A stretch of DNA of 64,000 nt, from the NCBI RefSeq assembly GCF_000685295.1, contig NZ_ARYL01000015.1:1-64000 (forward strand), written 5' to 3'. Below the pieces are notes generated by a model. The model was not told the DNA's origin, did no database searches, and saw only the letters and a list, made by a program, of their open reading frames with translations. Positions 16,372 to 26,646 of the stretch are shown piece after piece. Positions within the stretch are counted from its first letter, which is position 1. Each line of letters begins with the position of its first letter. This stretch comes from Hyphomonas oceanitis SCH89. GTDB taxonomy: Bacteria > Pseudomonadota > Alphaproteobacteria > Caulobacterales > Hyphomonadaceae. Position numbers and translations under genes: made by a program.

Positions 16372-17058
16372 CTAAGGCTGCAGCCGATAGCCGCCCGCGT
16401 CCGTCAGCAACAGGCGCGCATGGGCCGGGTCAGGCTCCACTTTCTGCCGCAGGCGGTAGATATGGGTTTCCAGCGTGTGTGTTGTCACGGCGGCATTATA
16501 GCCCCAGACTTCCGAGAGAAGCTCTTCGCGCGCAACCGACTTGCCGCCCGCGCGGTAGAGGTATTTCAGGATATTGGTTTCCTTCTCCGTCAGGCGCACC
16601 TTGCGGCCCTCGGCAGTCACCAGCAGCTTCATCGAGGGGCGGAAATCATAAGGCCCCACCTGGAAGGTCGCGTCTTCCGACTGTTCGAAACTGCGCAGAT
16701 GCGCCCGCACCCGCGCCAGCAGCACGGAAAACTTGAACGGCTTGGTGACATAATCATTGGCCCCGGATTCGAGCCCCAGGATCGTATCGGCATCGCCATC
16801 CTGCCCTGTCAGCATGATGATCGGCGCGCGCACGCCCTTCTGTCGCATCACCTTGCAGGCCTCGCGGCCATCAAGGTCCGGCATGTCGACATCGAGCAAG
16901 ATGAGGTCGAGCCGCTCGTTCACGGCCAGGTCGATCCCCTCGCGGGCATTAGCCGCCTGCAACGTCTCGAACCCGTCATGCAACTCAAATTGTTCCGCCA
17001 GCGCTTCGCGCAGGTCAGAATCATCATCGACAAGCAGGATTGTCTTTTTTGCAGACAT
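16372..17058 (-). CDS. cenR: OmpR-family response regulator, CenR-like
   Basis: 228 residues from ATG 17058. The receiver domain (about 1-120) has the acidic pair in ILLVDDDSD, the phospho-acceptor Asp in LILLDVDMPDLDG, and the conserved Lys in DYVTKPFK. The C-terminal domain (about 135-225) is an OmpR winged helix ending TLETHIYRLRQKVEPDP. Sequence and position (lolA-xthA-regulator) resemble CenR, the essential envelope regulator of Caulobacter paired with kinase CenK. No histidine kinase is encoded nearby, as is also true for CenR. The symbol is by resemblance; another OmpR-type regulator remains possible. Confidence 0.7.
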   Translation of the reverse strand: MSAKKTILLVDDDSDLREALAEQFELHDGFETLQAANAREGIDLAVNERLDLILLDVDMPDLDGREACKVMRQKGVRAPIIMLTGQDGDADTILGLESGANDYVTKPFKFSVLLARVRAHLRSFEQSEDATFQVGPYDFRPSMKLLVTAEGRKVRLTEKETNILKYLYRAGGKSVAREELLSEVWGYNAAVTTHTLETHIYRLRQKVEPDPAHARLLLTDAGGYRLQP

Positions 17059-17155
17059 TATGGCGCTCCATTCGCTCCAAATTCGTCTTGCACATATCCA
17101 AGACACGCAAGGATGTCATAAGAATGTGCCGGAAAGGCGATCACAACACAGGGAG

Positions 17156-17671
17156 ATGCGCGTGAACAGCCACTTCATAGCCCGGTCAGATGGCAGTTTT
17201 TTCGGCATGGACATGTCCTGCCGCTGCGCGCTGGGTGTTGGCGGCGTCATTGGCGCCGACCTCAAGCGCGAAGGCGATGGCGCCTCCCCCATCGGCATCT
17301 GGCAGACGCGGCGCCTGTTCTACCGGCCAGATCGCACCCAGCCGCCCGAAACGCGCCTGCCCAAGGTGCCTCTCCGCGCCCATGACGGCTGGTGCGATGC
17401 GCCAGGCGATCCGCTCTATAACCGTCCCGTCGCCTTGCCCTATCCCGCCTCCGCGGAGAAACTCTGGCGCCCCGATCATGTCTACAATCTCATCGTCGAG
17501 CTTGGGTACAACGACGCGCCACCCGTCCCGGGTCATGGCAGCGCGATTTTCCTGCATCTTGCCCGCGAGGCCTACCAGCCGACCGAAGGCTGCATCGCGC
17601 TCGCCGAACCCGACCTGCGCAATGTCCTGCGCTTCCTCACACCGGACTCCGTCATCGAGATCGCGATCTAG
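17156..17671 (+). CDS. L,D-transpeptidase (YkuD-family) protein
   Basis: 171 residues. The catalytic signature of the L,D-transpeptidase domain is at the C-terminal end: HGSAIFLHLAR, then PTEGCIALAEPDL, with Cys near residue 148 as nucleophile and His upstream. The family crosslinks peptidoglycan or attaches proteins to it. Unusually there is no signal peptide; the reading starts directly in the domain at ATG 17156 (GTG 17162 possible). Short signal-less members of this family are common in alphaproteobacteria and their export route is unclear. The stop codon overlaps the convergent PLP-protein gene. Confidence 0.78.
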   Translation: MRVNSHFIARSDGSFFGMDMSCRCALGVGGVIGADLKREGDGASPIGIWQTRRLFYRPDRTQPPETRLPKVPLRAHDGWCDAPGDPLYNRPVALPYPASAEKLWRPDHVYNLIVELGYNDAPPVPGHGSAIFLHLAREAYQPTEGCIALAEPDLRNVLRFLTPDSVIEIAI

Positions 17672-18327
17672 CGCGCCCCGAAAAGCGCCGTCCCCACGCG
17701 CACATGCGTCGAGCCAAAGCTCGCGGCGACGGCATAATCACTGCTCATCCCCATCGAGAGGCCCGTCAGGCCATGGCGTTTGGCGAGCTTCGCCAGCAGC
17801 GCAAAATGCGGCCCGGCCGGTTCATCGACCGGCGGAATGCACATCAGGCCCTGCACATCGAGCCCGCATTCCTCTCGCGCACAGGCCAGCAGCGCTTCGA
17901 GATCATCCGGCAACACGCCTGCCTTCTGCGGCTCCTCGCCCGTGTTCACCTGAATGAACACCGGCACACGCCGATCAAGCTTGTCCATCGCCTTGGCAAG
18001 CGCCCGCGCCAGCTTCTCCCGGTCCAGCGTTTCGATCACATCGAACAGGGCGACCGCATCTTCTGACTTGTTGGTCTGCAGCGGCCCGATCAGGCGCAGC
18101 TCAAGATCCGGATATTTCGCGCGACGGTCCGCCCAATGGGCCTGCGCCTCCTGAACCTTGTTCTCGCCGAACACGCGCTGGCCAGCCGCCAGCATCGCCT
18201 CGAGCTTTTCGTCAGGCTGGGTTTTCGAAACGGCGACCAGCACCGGCGCGGGATGAGCCGCCGCCGAAAGCTCCGCCAGAATCTCGCTGCGCCGCTTGGC
18301 AAGTGTGAGGGAAACCGTATCAGTCAT
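17668..18327 (-). CDS. YggS-family PLP homeostasis protein
   Basis: 219 residues from ATG 18327. The PLP-binding lysine is in LVAVSKTQPDE (about residue 33). Other family motifs are FGENKVQEAQ, RLIGPLQTNK, and LSMGMSSDY near the end. The family binds pyridoxal 5'-phosphate without a known reaction and keeps PLP and amino-acid pools in balance. Cytosolic. It is divergent from a ThiE-like gene with starts overlapping by about 2 bp, so both promoters must lie inside coding sequence or the real ThiE start is further in. Confidence 0.92.
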   Translation of the reverse strand: MTDTVSLTLAKRRSEILAELSAAAHPAPVLVAVSKTQPDEKLEAMLAAGQRVFGENKVQEAQAHWADRRAKYPDLELRLIGPLQTNKSEDAVALFDVIETLDREKLARALAKAMDKLDRRVPVFIQVNTGEEPQKAGVLPDDLEALLACAREECGLDVQGLMCIPPVDEPAGPHFALLAKLAKRHGLTGLSMGMSSDYAVAASFGSTHVRVGTALFGAR

Positions 18328-18943
18328 GCTGATGACGTTGAAACGCCAATCCTCGCCAAAGCGCAAGCTCATGACCGCTGCCCGCATTGCCGCAGCGCAC
18401 CTGCCGGCCGGCTTGCCACCGGTCTTTTTCCTCACCGATCCGCAAAGAACACCCGACCCGGCCAGCATTGCGCGACACCTGCCTGAGGGCTGGGGCATCA
18501 TCCATCGCCACTTCGGTGCTGCAGACGCGGCAGTCGGCGCCGCACAACTCGCAGACATCTCCCGCCAACGCCGCCTGCGCCTGCTCATCGCGGCTGATCC
18601 GCATCTGGCTCTTCAGGTCGGCGCCGATGGCGTGCACTGGCCGCACGCCCGTCTAAGCCAATCCCGCCAATGGAAGGACCGCATGGGCCTCATAACCGCC
18701 AGCGCTCATTCGCCCGCAGAGCTACGCGCCATTGCTGGCTTTCCGATCGATGCAGCCCTCGTCTCGGCAATCTTCCCGTCAGCCAGCCCCTCTGCTGGCA
18801 AGCCGCTCGGCGCCCCAGCGTTTCGCCGCCTTGCCCTGAGCGCGCCCTGCCCCGTCTATGCCCTTGGCGGCGTCACTGCAGGGAATGCCGCTGAGGTCGC
18901 GCCTTTCGCAGGGCTGGCAGCTGTCGATGGGCTCACGCTGTAA
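18326..18943 (+). CDS. thiamine-phosphate synthase-like (ThiE/TenI fold) protein
   Basis: 205 residues from ATG 18326; ATG 18371 would give 190. The sequence follows the TMP-synthase barrel: FFLTDPQRTPDP at the start, then LLIAADPHLALQVGADGVHWP (GADGVH is the pyrophosphate-site motif), then a C-terminal CPVYALGGVTAGNA phosphate loop. ThiE joins the thiazole and pyrimidine halves of thiamine; many alphaproteobacterial members of this shorter type are of uncertain function. No thiamine genes or TPP riboswitch are seen near it. The start is uncertain because no Shine-Dalgarno site precedes either ATG. Confidence 0.75.
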   Translation: MLMTLKRQSSPKRKLMTAARIAAAHLPAGLPPVFFLTDPQRTPDPASIARHLPEGWGIIHRHFGAADAAVGAAQLADISRQRRLRLLIAADPHLALQVGADGVHWPHARLSQSRQWKDRMGLITASAHSPAELRAIAGFPIDAALVSAIFPSASPSAGKPLGAPAFRRLALSAPCPVYALGGVTAGNAAEVAPFAGLAAVDGLTL

Positions 18944-18949
18944 AGCACA

Positions 18950-20155
18950 TCAGCCGCCTTCGGCCGGTGTGCCCAGTATGGCGATCATGAATCCGAGAAC
19001 GGCGAGGCTGGCATAAAGCGCGGTCTTTCCCTTGTGGCCCAGCACCCGGTGGGCTGAAGCGGCCGCAATCGCCGACTGGACGCCATAATAGATCGCGAAG
19101 GCCCGTGACGCGTAGGAGATGATCTCGAACAGGTCGACCGTCCACGTAAACACAAGGGCAATCCCGACAAGGATCGCATAGGCTTGCCGCTCGCTGACCA
19201 CTCCGCCCGTCAGCTCCGCCACCAGCCCGCCCGACCCGCTCGTATCCGCTATCGCCGCGCTGAACTGAGCGGTCAGGGCAGCCGCGACGAGCAGCAAAGG
19301 CAGGATCGGCGCGACGACTTTCATCATGTCGATGATTGCCGTCTCTTCGAGGTGAAGCTCATTGCCCTGAAACACATAGGCGACAAAGCCGATATAGATC
19401 ATGTAGATGGCCGAGGAGACCACCTGCGCGAGCTTCATCGAGCGTATCCGTGTGACGTGATCGTAAGTGGCGCCAAGATAGCGCGATGTCTCAAAGCCCT
19501 GAACCGTCACGATCAAACCGAACGCCAGCGAGATCGCCGCCCAGCCAGATGATTTCGGCTCCAGAAAAACAAGCTTGTCCGCGCTCGCTTCCTTGCCGAA
19601 GAAGATGGCGAGGCCAACCAGCAGGCCGAGGATGATTGCCAGCTTCACGCTGACCGAGACCTGCTCCATCCGCTCGAGCGCGCGAAAGCCCTTGAACCAG
19701 CCAACTGCCAGGATCAGCACCAAGATCGCACTGGTCAGAATGCGGGCTGCGAATTGGGTGTCCCACGGGGTGAGACTGACCCCAAAGGCGCCGAACAGGT
19801 TCAGGTAATAGGCAACCGAAATCACGTAAGCTAGGGCAAGGGTCCACGAACCGCCCACTTCGAGCCGCGCCACGAACTTGTCCGGGTCTTCGTCATGCGC
19901 GCCGCGTAAGCGGATATTGTGCCGTATCGCCCCGCCAAACAGGTAGGCCCCGACACAGAGCGCCAGCATGACCAGCGGCGCATACTTTCCATATTGGAAA
20001 TCTAGGATCGGCCCGAGAACCAGGAAGCCACTGCCGATGATCGACGCCAGCGGTGTCATGGTGGCGCGCCACAACTTCACATTCGCCACGCGTGGCCACA
20101 ACAGGACAGCGCCCGCTATCAGCGTGACGACAAGGATCAAGCCACTCACAAACAT
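18950..20155 (-). CDS. multi-pass membrane transporter, APC-like, substrate unknown
   Basis: 401 residues with about eleven hydrophobic helices spread over the full length. The opening region includes the unwound-helix motif IIGSGFLVLGPILDF, and a later helix VQGFETSRYLGATYD recalls amino-acid permeases of the APC superfamily. I do not recognise the specific family. The protein is an inner-membrane protein with no signal peptide. It stands alone: convergent with the ThiE-like gene (6-bp gap) and separated by 143 bp from the NtrZ-like gene. Substrate assignment is not possible from sequence. Confidence 0.7.
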   Translation of the reverse strand: MFVSGLILVVTLIAGAVLLWPRVANVKLWRATMTPLASIIGSGFLVLGPILDFQYGKYAPLVMLALCVGAYLFGGAIRHNIRLRGAHDEDPDKFVARLEVGGSWTLALAYVISVAYYLNLFGAFGVSLTPWDTQFAARILTSAILVLILAVGWFKGFRALERMEQVSVSVKLAIILGLLVGLAIFFGKEASADKLVFLEPKSSGWAAISLAFGLIVTVQGFETSRYLGATYDHVTRIRSMKLAQVVSSAIYMIYIGFVAYVFQGNELHLEETAIIDMMKVVAPILPLLLVAAALTAQFSAAIADTSGSGGLVAELTGGVVSERQAYAILVGIALVFTWTVDLFEIISYASRAFAIYYGVQSAIAAASAHRVLGHKGKTALYASLAVLGFMIAILGTPAEGG

Positions 20156-20298
20156 GGCGCCACCGATTGTGATTCCCGATTGCGCGCCCGACCGAATGAC
20201 AGCGCCTGAATAGCAATAGGCCTAACCCCAGTCGCAAGCGTCAGGCAACACGCAAAAAGCCGCCTGCCACGCGATGGCCAAATCGAAAATTGGATAAA

Positions 20299-20751
20299 CT
20301 AGAACTTGAAGGCGGACTTGAGCCGGATACCCGTCTCGACCTGACTTTCTTCCCACTGGGTAGAATCATTCAGGCGCTCAGCGCCAAGGCTGACTTCACC
20401 ACCAACCGAGAAGCGCGGTGTCACGCGGAATGTCGCGCCTGCCTGCATCTGCTCGCGCGGCAAGGGAGACGAATTCGGACGGGTCAGCATATCGAGATTG
20501 AGCTGCCAGCGGGCATTGCGGCCGAACTGGACAGAGAAATCATCGGTCGGTTCCGGTTGCCAGACCGGCTTGGTGTCCGCAGGCTTTGGGCGGGCAAACT
20601 GGCGATACCAGTCAGCTTCTGCGGCCTTGCTTTCGGAAAGGGATGGCGCATCCACGTTCATGGCGGTTTCTGCCATAGCCGGATCGGCCATGGCTGGCAT
20701 TGCCAGCACAGCCGAGAACAGCATGAGAGAGAGGACCAAGCCCGATTTCAT
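20299..20751 (-). CDS. ntrZ: NtrZ-family periplasmic regulatory protein
   Basis: 150 residues. A signal peptide ends near residue 22 (AMPAMA) or 28. The mature part contains WQLNLDMLTRPNSSPLPREQ and ends VETGIRLKSAFKF, matching the pattern of the small Caulobacterales NtrZ family. In Caulobacter NtrZ is thought to restrain the sensor kinase NtrY from the periplasm; NtrY/NtrX genes are not in this window. The C-terminal alternating pattern also resembles a small beta-barrel strand region, so a minor outer-membrane protein is an alternative. It is 78 bp from the porin gene on the same strand and could be co-transcribed with it. Confidence 0.6.
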   Translation of the reverse strand: MKSGLVLSLMLFSAVLAMPAMADPAMAETAMNVDAPSLSESKAAEADWYRQFARPKPADTKPVWQPEPTDDFSVQFGRNARWQLNLDMLTRPNSSPLPREQMQAGATFRVTPRFSVGGEVSLGAERLNDSTQWEESQVETGIRLKSAFKF

Positions 20752-20829
20752 AATTCTGCACCTTACCCGTAAAGAGAATAGTCAGCGGCCCCAGTAAATA
20801 GAAGATTAACATTCGTTGAGGCGGCCAAA

Positions 20830-21996
20830 TTAAAGCGATAGTGTGATTTCTAACACAATACCGTCCGCCGAATCCTCATTTTGAGGCACTCCGAGGGGCA
20901 GGACTCGCCTGAAGCGGGTTGTCTGGCTACGGTATCCTCCTGCAACACGCAGGCTGTCGGTAAGTTCCTTTGCCGCTCCAATGCTCCACGATTCGCTTTT
21001 GAGCCCTGTCAGGTCGTCCGTGGCCTCGCCATAGTCGACACCGAATTCCATCGAAAAGGCCTGCTTGGTGGCGCCAATCGTCCAGGCGGAATAGTCGCCG
21101 CTGCCGGAATCGAGGCCATTGTTGCTGCCCAGCACGCTGGCACCCAGCGTGATCGTGTCGAACTCCGCCGATGCGCCAGCAGACCAGGTCTCGACGGTTC
21201 CATAGATATCCGGTCGCAGCGCCGAGCTGACATCCGCGCGGCTATAGGCCAAGGCCCCACGCACACGCACGCCGCTCTCCCGCAACCGGCGCGACACATT
21301 TATGGCCGCCTCAGCCGCCGAATCCACGCTCACCTGCGGATTACCCGCCACACGTCGCTCCGGATCGCGGTCCAGTCCGCGCACATCGGCCGTCGGTGTA
21401 TACGAAACGCCCGCGCGCACGCCAAGGATTCGCGGGCTGGCATAGCTTACCTTCAGCGCAGGTCCCGTCAGGTCATTGTCGGTGCGTATATAGGCTCGGC
21501 CGGTCGGGTCGAGCACCGGATTGGCTGTACTGGCCTTCAGGAATAGGCTCGGCGCGCCTTCGTAAAAGCGCGCGGCAACGCTCTTGTCGCGACCAAGCCG
21601 CACCTCGCCATAGCCCCCTTCAGCATAGACATAGGCCTGTTCCAGCTGCGCCCGCGTCCCGACATGTTCATGGCCAGTCCCGGGGGCAAGTCCGCTGAAA
21701 GCCCCCTGCCCGAGCCCGAAATCGCTGCCTGTCGCGCCGCTGAAGCCCGCCCTGTGGGGATTGTCCTGTTGGAGTTCAAACCGGCCAACGGCGCCGATCT
21801 CCAGCCCATTATCCAGAATGCGGTTGGTCGAGAGGTTCAGCGCTGTCGCCCAGGTCACCGGCGCGCCATCAGCAGTCGATGCAGCGACGGCAACTTCGGC
21901 CCCGCTTTCGGTTTCCCAGACCTCCCAGTCTTCCTGGGCAATGGCCTGTCCGGCCAATGGGCCCAACAAGGCCAGCAGTGTCAGTGGTTTCCACAT
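20830..21996 (-). CDS. outer-membrane porin
   Basis: 388 residues from ATG 21996, preceded by AGGAGAG. The signal peptide is about residues 1-20 (LLALLGPLAGQAIA). The remainder alternates polar and hydrophobic residues in many strands, as in 16-stranded general porins, and contains the porin motif YGEVRLGRDKSVAARFYEG near residue 110. It ends in leucine (ITLSL) rather than the more usual phenylalanine, with an aromatic-poor last strand, which is slightly atypical. Selectivity cannot be predicted. The earlier start (22035) is less likely. Confidence 0.8.
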   Translation of the reverse strand: MWKPLTLLALLGPLAGQAIAQEDWEVWETESGAEVAVAASTADGAPVTWATALNLSTNRILDNGLEIGAVGRFELQQDNPHRAGFSGATGSDFGLGQGAFSGLAPGTGHEHVGTRAQLEQAYVYAEGGYGEVRLGRDKSVAARFYEGAPSLFLKASTANPVLDPTGRAYIRTDNDLTGPALKVSYASPRILGVRAGVSYTPTADVRGLDRDPERRVAGNPQVSVDSAAEAAINVSRRLRESGVRVRGALAYSRADVSSALRPDIYGTVETWSAGASAEFDTITLGASVLGSNNGLDSGSGDYSAWTIGATKQAFSMEFGVDYGEATDDLTGLKSESWSIGAAKELTDSLRVAGGYRSQTTRFRRVLPLGVPQNEDSADGIVLEITLSL

Positions 21997-22112
21997 GGTT
22001 TCTCTCCTGCAAACCCCTCGCGCCCTCTTCGGCATATCAGCACTGGCGAGCCCGGACTCCCCTTGTTATACAAACGCACGTCAACAAGGTCTTGCACTCA
22101 GGAACAATCTTC

Positions 22113-22538
22113 ATGGTCAAACACATCCTCACCGCCGCCATGGCTGGCATGCTGATCGTTTCCGGCTGCCAGTTCGGCGGCAGCAAGTCCAACGATGCCA
22201 ACATCACCCAGAAAAATGTCGGCACTGTGAACCCTTATCTCTGGCGCGCGACCCTGGACACGTTCGAGAACATGCCGGTCGACAGCGCTGATCCCGTCGG
22301 CGGCATCGTCAACTATGACTGGAAGTCCTTCCCGGACTCGCCGGACGAGCGCATCAAGGCCACAGTCTACATTCTCGACACGCGGCTACGCGCCGATGGC
22401 GTGAAGGTTTCGGTTTTCCGCCAGACCAACACAGACGGCACCTGGACCGACGCGACCGTCGACCCGGAAACCGGAATCCAGCTTGAGAACAAGATCCTTC
22501 AACGTGCGCGCACGCTTAAGGCTTCACAGATCGGCTAG
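22113..22538 (+). CDS. DUF3576 lipoprotein
   Basis: 141 residues. The N-terminus is a lipoprotein signal: AMAGMLIVSGCQFGG with lipobox VSGC (Cys near residue 18). The body (NPYLWRATLDTFENMPVDSADPVGG, shown as NPYLWRATLDTFENMP, then GGIVNYDWKSFPDSPDERIK) is the DUF3576 signature, a family restricted to alphaproteobacteria and typically located just upstream of leuS, as here. The function is unknown; the location next to lptE two genes on suggests an envelope role. Membrane-anchored in the periplasm, probably at the outer membrane. Confidence 0.85.
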   Translation: MVKHILTAAMAGMLIVSGCQFGGSKSNDANITQKNVGTVNPYLWRATLDTFENMPVDSADPVGGIVNYDWKSFPDSPDERIKATVYILDTRLRADGVKVSVFRQTNTDGTWTDATVDPETGIQLENKILQRARTLKASQIG

Positions 22539-22574
22539 AAAGCCACCAATCATACGTCTTTAAAGGAGCGGGAC

Positions 22575-25142
22575 ATGGCCACCCGTTATGATCCGCAGGC
22601 CGCGGAAAGCAGATGGCGTGCCGAGTGGGACGCAGCAAACCTGTTCAAGGCGAAATCACCGGCTGAGGCCGGGGACGCCCCCAAGGCATACATCCTCGAG
22701 ATGTTCCCCTACCCGTCGGGCCGCCTGCACATGGGCCATGTGCGCAACTATGCCATGGGCGATGTCGTTGCCCGCCACCGCCGCGCCAAGGGCTATAACG
22801 TGCTCCACCCGATGGGCTGGGATGCGTTCGGCATGCCGGCCGAGAACGCCGCCATGCAGCGCGGCGTCCATCCCGGTAAATGGACCTACCAGAACATTGA
22901 TGCGATGCGCGCCCAGCTGAAAAAGCTCGGCCTGTCGCTCGACTGGAGCCGCGAGTTCGCGACATGCGACCCGGAATATTATGGCGCCCAGCAGGGCCTC
23001 TTCCTGAAGATGCTGGAAAAAGGCCTCGTCTACCGCAAGGCCAGCAAGGTGAACTGGGATCCGGTCGATAATACTGTCCTGGCCAACGAGCAGGTCGTTG
23101 ACGGTCGCGGCTGGCGCTCCGGCGCCGTGGTCGAACAGCGCGAACTGACCCAATGGTTTTTCCGCATCACGCATTATGCCGAGGACCTGCTGGCGGAAGT
23201 CCAGAAGCTCGAGCGCTGGCCCGAGAAGGTCCGCACGATGCAGGCCAACTGGATCGGCCGGTCGGAAGGCCTGCAGATGCGGTTCGAGTTCGCAGGCAAT
23301 GCGCCAGCGAACTATGAAAAAGGCGTTGAGATTTTCACCACACGGCCGGACACATTGTTCGGTGCGAGCTTTATTGCGCTCTCTCCTGATCACCCGCTCG
23401 TGCTGCAACTGGCTGAAGGCAATGAAGCGCTCACGGCCTTCCGCGCCGAGTGCGCTGCTGTCGGCACAAGCGAAGAAGCCATCGAGAAGGCCCCGAAGCT
23501 CGGCTTCGATACAGGCCTCACCGTGCAGCATCCGTTTGAGCCCGGCCGCACGCTTCCGGTCTGGGTCGCGAACTTCGTGCTGATGGGCTATGGCACGGGC
23601 GCCATTTTCGGCTGCCCGGCGCACGACCAGCGCGACATTGAATTTGCCCGCAAGTATGGCCTCTCGGTCACGCCGGTTGTCCTGCCGCCAAACGCAGACG
23701 CCGCAACGTTCGACGTCGAAGACGATGCCTATACAGGCCCCGGTACGATCTTCCATTCCGGCTTCCTCGATGGCCAATCCATCGACGACGCCAAGCGCAT
23801 GGCAATCGCCAAGATCGAATCCATGGGCCTCGGCGAGGGCAAGGTGAACTATCGCCTGCGCGACTGGGGCGTCTCGCGCCAGCGCTATTGGGGCTGCCCG
23901 ATCCCGGTCGTGCATTGCGAAACCTGCGGTATCGTTCCGGTTCCGGCAGCTGACTTGCCGATCCGCCTGCCCGATGACGTTACCTTCGACGTGCCCGGCA
24001 ACCCGCTGGAGCGCCATCCGACCTGGAAGCACACGACCTGCCCGAGCTGTAACGGCAAGGCCCGCCGCGAAACGGACACGCTGGACACGTTCGTAGACAG
24101 CTCCTGGTACTATGCGCGCTTCGCCAGCCCCGACGACATGGAAGAGCGCGCCTATTGGCTGCCGGTCGATCAATATGTCGGCGGCGTTGAGCATGCCGTG
24201 CTCCACCTGCTTTATGCTCGCTTCTTCGCCCGCGCCATGCGCGATGTCGGTGAGCTGGACTTGCCAAGCGGCGAGCCGTTCGCGGGCCTCTTCACGCAAG
24301 GCATGGTGACCCACGAAACCTACAAGTCAGACAGCGGCGTCTGGCTGGAGCCTTCCGAAGTCGAACAGCGCGACGGGAACTGGATCGAGATTTCGACCGG
24401 CGCGCCTGCAAGCGTTGGCCCGATCGAGAAAATGTCCAAGTCGAAGAAGAACACGGTCGACCCGGACGCCATCATCGGGGCCTTTGGCGCCGATATCGCG
24501 CGCTGGTTTGTCCTCTCGGACTCACCGCCGGAGCGCGACGTCGAATGGACACAGTCCGGCGCCGAAGGTGCAGCCCGCTTTGCGCAGCGCATCTGGAGCG
24601 TCTTCGATGCCCTGCCCCAAACGGGATCGACCGCTATTGGCGCAGACGATGGCTCGGTCGCACTGCGCAAGACGTCCCACAAGGCCGTCGCCTCCATCGA
24701 CAAGGCGATCTCCGAGTTCCGGTTCAACTCGGCCGTCGCGACGATCTATGAATGGGTCACCGCGCTGAAAAAGGCTGAGACGGGTTCGGATGAGCTGGTC
24801 GGTGCGCGCATGGAAGGCGCTTCGATGCTGGCGCGCTGCCTGACATTGTTCATGCCGCACCTGGCCGAAACGTGCTGGGAACGCATTGGCGGCGAAGGCT
24901 TCGTCTCTGCAGCGGCCTGGCCTGAGCCTGACCCGGCCCTGCTGGTGGACGACAGTGTGACAATGGCCGTGCAGGTAAATGGCAAACGCCGCGGTGAAAT
25001 CACTGTTTCCAAGGACCTCGCCAAGGAAGCCGTCGAGGCTGCAGCCTTCGCGGATCCCGAGGTTGCTGCCTTCCTCGATGGCAAGGACGTCAAGAAAACC
25101 ATTGTCGTTCCCGGCCGCATCGTGAATATCGTGGTGGCATGA
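22575..25142 (+). CDS. leuS: leucyl-tRNA synthetase
   Basis: 855-residue class Ia synthetase that charges tRNA-Leu. The HIGH motif is HMGH in [15 protein letters not shown] (about residue 49) and the KMSKS motif is [14 protein letters not shown] (about 620). The CP1 editing domain lies between about 230 and 420 ([27 protein letters not shown]), and the C-terminal anticodon and LSD-type domains complete the protein. Length is normal for bacterial LeuRS. An AAAGGAG site precedes the ATG. The stop overlaps the lptE start by 4 bp, so lptE is translated in coupling. Confidence 0.97.
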   Translation: MATRYDPQAAESRWRAEWDAANLFKAKSPAEAGDAPKAYILEMFPYPSGRLHMGHVRNYAMGDVVARHRRAKGYNVLHPMGWDAFGMPAENAAMQRGVHPGKWTYQNIDAMRAQLKKLGLSLDWSREFATCDPEYYGAQQGLFLKMLEKGLVYRKASKVNWDPVDNTVLANEQVVDGRGWRSGAVVEQRELTQWFFRITHYAEDLLAEVQKLERWPEKVRTMQANWIGRSEGLQMRFEFAGNAPANYEKGVEIFTTRPDTLFGASFIALSPDHPLVLQLAEGNEALTAFRAECAAVGTSEEAIEKAPKLGFDTGLTVQHPFEPGRTLPVWVANFVLMGYGTGAIFGCPAHDQRDIEFARKYGLSVTPVVLPPNADAATFDVEDDAYTGPGTIFHSGFLDGQSIDDAKRMAIAKIESMGLGEGKVNYRLRDWGVSRQRYWGCPIPVVHCETCGIVPVPAADLPIRLPDDVTFDVPGNPLERHPTWKHTTCPSCNGKARRETDTLDTFVDSSWYYARFASPDDMEERAYWLPVDQYVGGVEHAVLHLLYARFFARAMRDVGELDLPSGEPFAGLFTQGMVTHETYKSDSGVWLEPSEVEQRDGNWIEISTGAPASVGPIEKMSKSKKNTVDPDAIIGAFGADIARWFVLSDSPPERDVEWTQSGAEGAARFAQRIWSVFDALPQTGSTAIGADDGSVALRKTSHKAVASIDKAISEFRFNSAVATIYEWVTALKKAETGSDELVGARMEGASMLARCLTLFMPHLAETCWERIGGEGFVSAAAWPEPDPALLVDDSVTMAVQVNGKRRGEITVSKDLAKEAVEAAAFADPEVAAFLDGKDVKKTIVVPGRIVNIVVA

Positions 25143-25612
25143 AACACTTCCTCGCTGCCTTCGCCCTGCTCAGCCTGAGCGCCTGTGGCTTCCAGCCGGT
25201 CTATGCACCGGGCAATAGTGCTCTGGCAGCCGGTGGGCCCATTACGGTCGAGCCGATCAACGGGCGTTCCGGATACATATTGCGCCGCGCGCTTCAGCAA
25301 GAGCTGGCCATCGGCCTGCCCGGCGTAACGGAGCCGGCGACCCTCAATGTGGTCTTGACCGAAAACCTCACGCGCCTGGCTTTCAAACCTGATGGGGCGG
25401 CCTCACGATCCAGCCTCTCAGCCGGGGCGCGATACGTCCTCGCACGTGACAACTCAGCCATTTCAGGCTCCACGGATGCGGTGACAGACTTTTCCGTACC
25501 GGCGCAGCCCTATGGCGACATCGCCGCTCAAACGAGCGCTGCGGACCGTACGATGCGCGAGCTGGCCAAACGTATCGTCCAGGATTTGCGTCTCCAGCTT
25601 ATGGCTGACTGA
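25139..25612 (+). CDS. lptE: LPS-assembly lipoprotein LptE
   Basis: 157 residues. The signal peptide and lipobox ([16 protein letters not shown]) place Cys near residue 17, and FQPVYAP is the diagnostic alphaproteobacterial LptE opening. LptE plugs the LptD barrel in the outer membrane and aids LPS insertion. Short length and the overlapping start with leuS and stop with holA are typical: leuS-lptE-holA is a classic arrangement. Confidence 0.9.
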   Translation: MKHFLAAFALLSLSACGFQPVYAPGNSALAAGGPITVEPINGRSGYILRRALQQELAIGLPGVTEPATLNVVLTENLTRLAFKPDGAASRSSLSAGARYVLARDNSAISGSTDAVTDFSVPAQPYGDIAAQTSAADRTMRELAKRIVQDLRLQLMAD

Positions 25613-26646
25613 TGCTGCTAAAGGGCAAGCAAGCCGTCGCTTTCGCTCGCAGGCCTGATCCCGCCATTTGGGCCGTTCTGGCATTCGGTGAGGACGAAGG
25701 CCTCGCAAGCGATGCTGCCAGCAGCCTGATCAAGGCGTGGAAGCCCAGAGCCGGCGAGCTGGAAGTGACCGTCCTCGACGACGACGCCATCAAGAAAGAT
25801 CCCTCCCTCCTGTTCGACAATCTGGAAGCTGTGTCCCTCCTTGGTGACCCACGGGCAATCCGTATACGGACCAATGGGGACAAGATCGCGGCACTCCTGG
25901 CTGAGGCCTTTGCCGAGGGTGACAAGCATCCCGATCGCTATGCGGCACGGCTCGTCATCGAGGCCGGTTCTCTTGCGTCTAAATCAAAGCTCCGCGCAAC
26001 AGCGAGCAGTGCCAAGAATGCGGCCTGCCTTCAGCTGTTCGCAGATGAGGCTGGCGATATTCAAGAGCGGGTAAAAACGGCTCTTCTGGAAGTCGGCGCA
26101 ACAATTGATACAGCTGCGCTCCATGCCTTTACGGGCGACCTGCCCGGCCATCGCGGTATTGCAAATGCCGAGATCGAGAAGCTCGCGCTTTATGCGCGCG
26201 GGCTGGGTCGCGACGTTTCGCTCAATGACATCCGCTCGCTGTCTGCAACGGATATCGACCACAACCTCTCTGCTGCTATTCGCGCAGCGCTGGACGGAAA
26301 TATCGTCGCGGCCAATGTCGCCCTTCAGCGCCTCGAAGTTGCTGGCACATCCGCCATCTCGATCCTGCGGGCCCTGCAAAGCGAAACCTTGCGCATGCTC
26401 GACGCCCACAAGCGTATAGCCGCAGGCGAAGGCGCCCCCGGCATGAAGCTGCGCCCACCTGTATGGCAGAGCGACTGGCCAGCCTTTCGCGCGCGTCTCG
26501 GCAAGTGGCCACAGAAGCGGCTGATGCGGATCATGGAGCGTATCTATGAAGCCGAGCAGCAGGCGAAGTCCGGATCAGGTAGCGCCGACCCTGTTGTGCG
26601 TGTACTGATGAATGAGCTCGGCAAGGCTGCGGCCAGCGCGGCCTGA
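25612..26646 (+). CDS. holA: DNA polymerase III delta subunit
   Basis: 344 residues. The first ~200 form the AAA-like delta domains, starting AVLAFGEDEGLASDAA, the counterpart of LFYGEDEFL in E. coli. The rest is the collar domain (about 210-340), including VAGTSAISILRALQSETLRML. The subunit belongs to the clamp-loader complex and opens the beta clamp. Delta lacks a P-loop, as expected. The start codon shares one base with the lptE stop. It is convergent with parB (2-bp gap or less). Confidence 0.88.
   Translation: MLLKGKQAVAFARRPDPAIWAVLAFGEDEGLASDAASSLIKAWKPRAGELEVTVLDDDAIKKDPSLLFDNLEAVSLLGDPRAIRIRTNGDKIAALLAEAFAEGDKHPDRYAARLVIEAGSLASKSKLRATASSAKNAACLQLFADEAGDIQERVKTALLEVGATIDTAALHAFTGDLPGHRGIANAEIEKLALYARGLGRDVSLNDIRSLSATDIDHNLSAAIRAALDGNIVAANVALQRLEVAGTSAISILRALQSETLRMLDAHKRIAAGEGAPGMKLRPPVWQSDWPAFRARLGKWPQKRLMRIMERIYEAEQQAKSGSGSADPVVRVLMNELGKAAASAA

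Noticed and set aside
22656-24314. 552-residue antisense frame over leuS
   Set aside because: A shadow frame from high GC; the opposite strand encodes LeuRS with all catalytic motifs.
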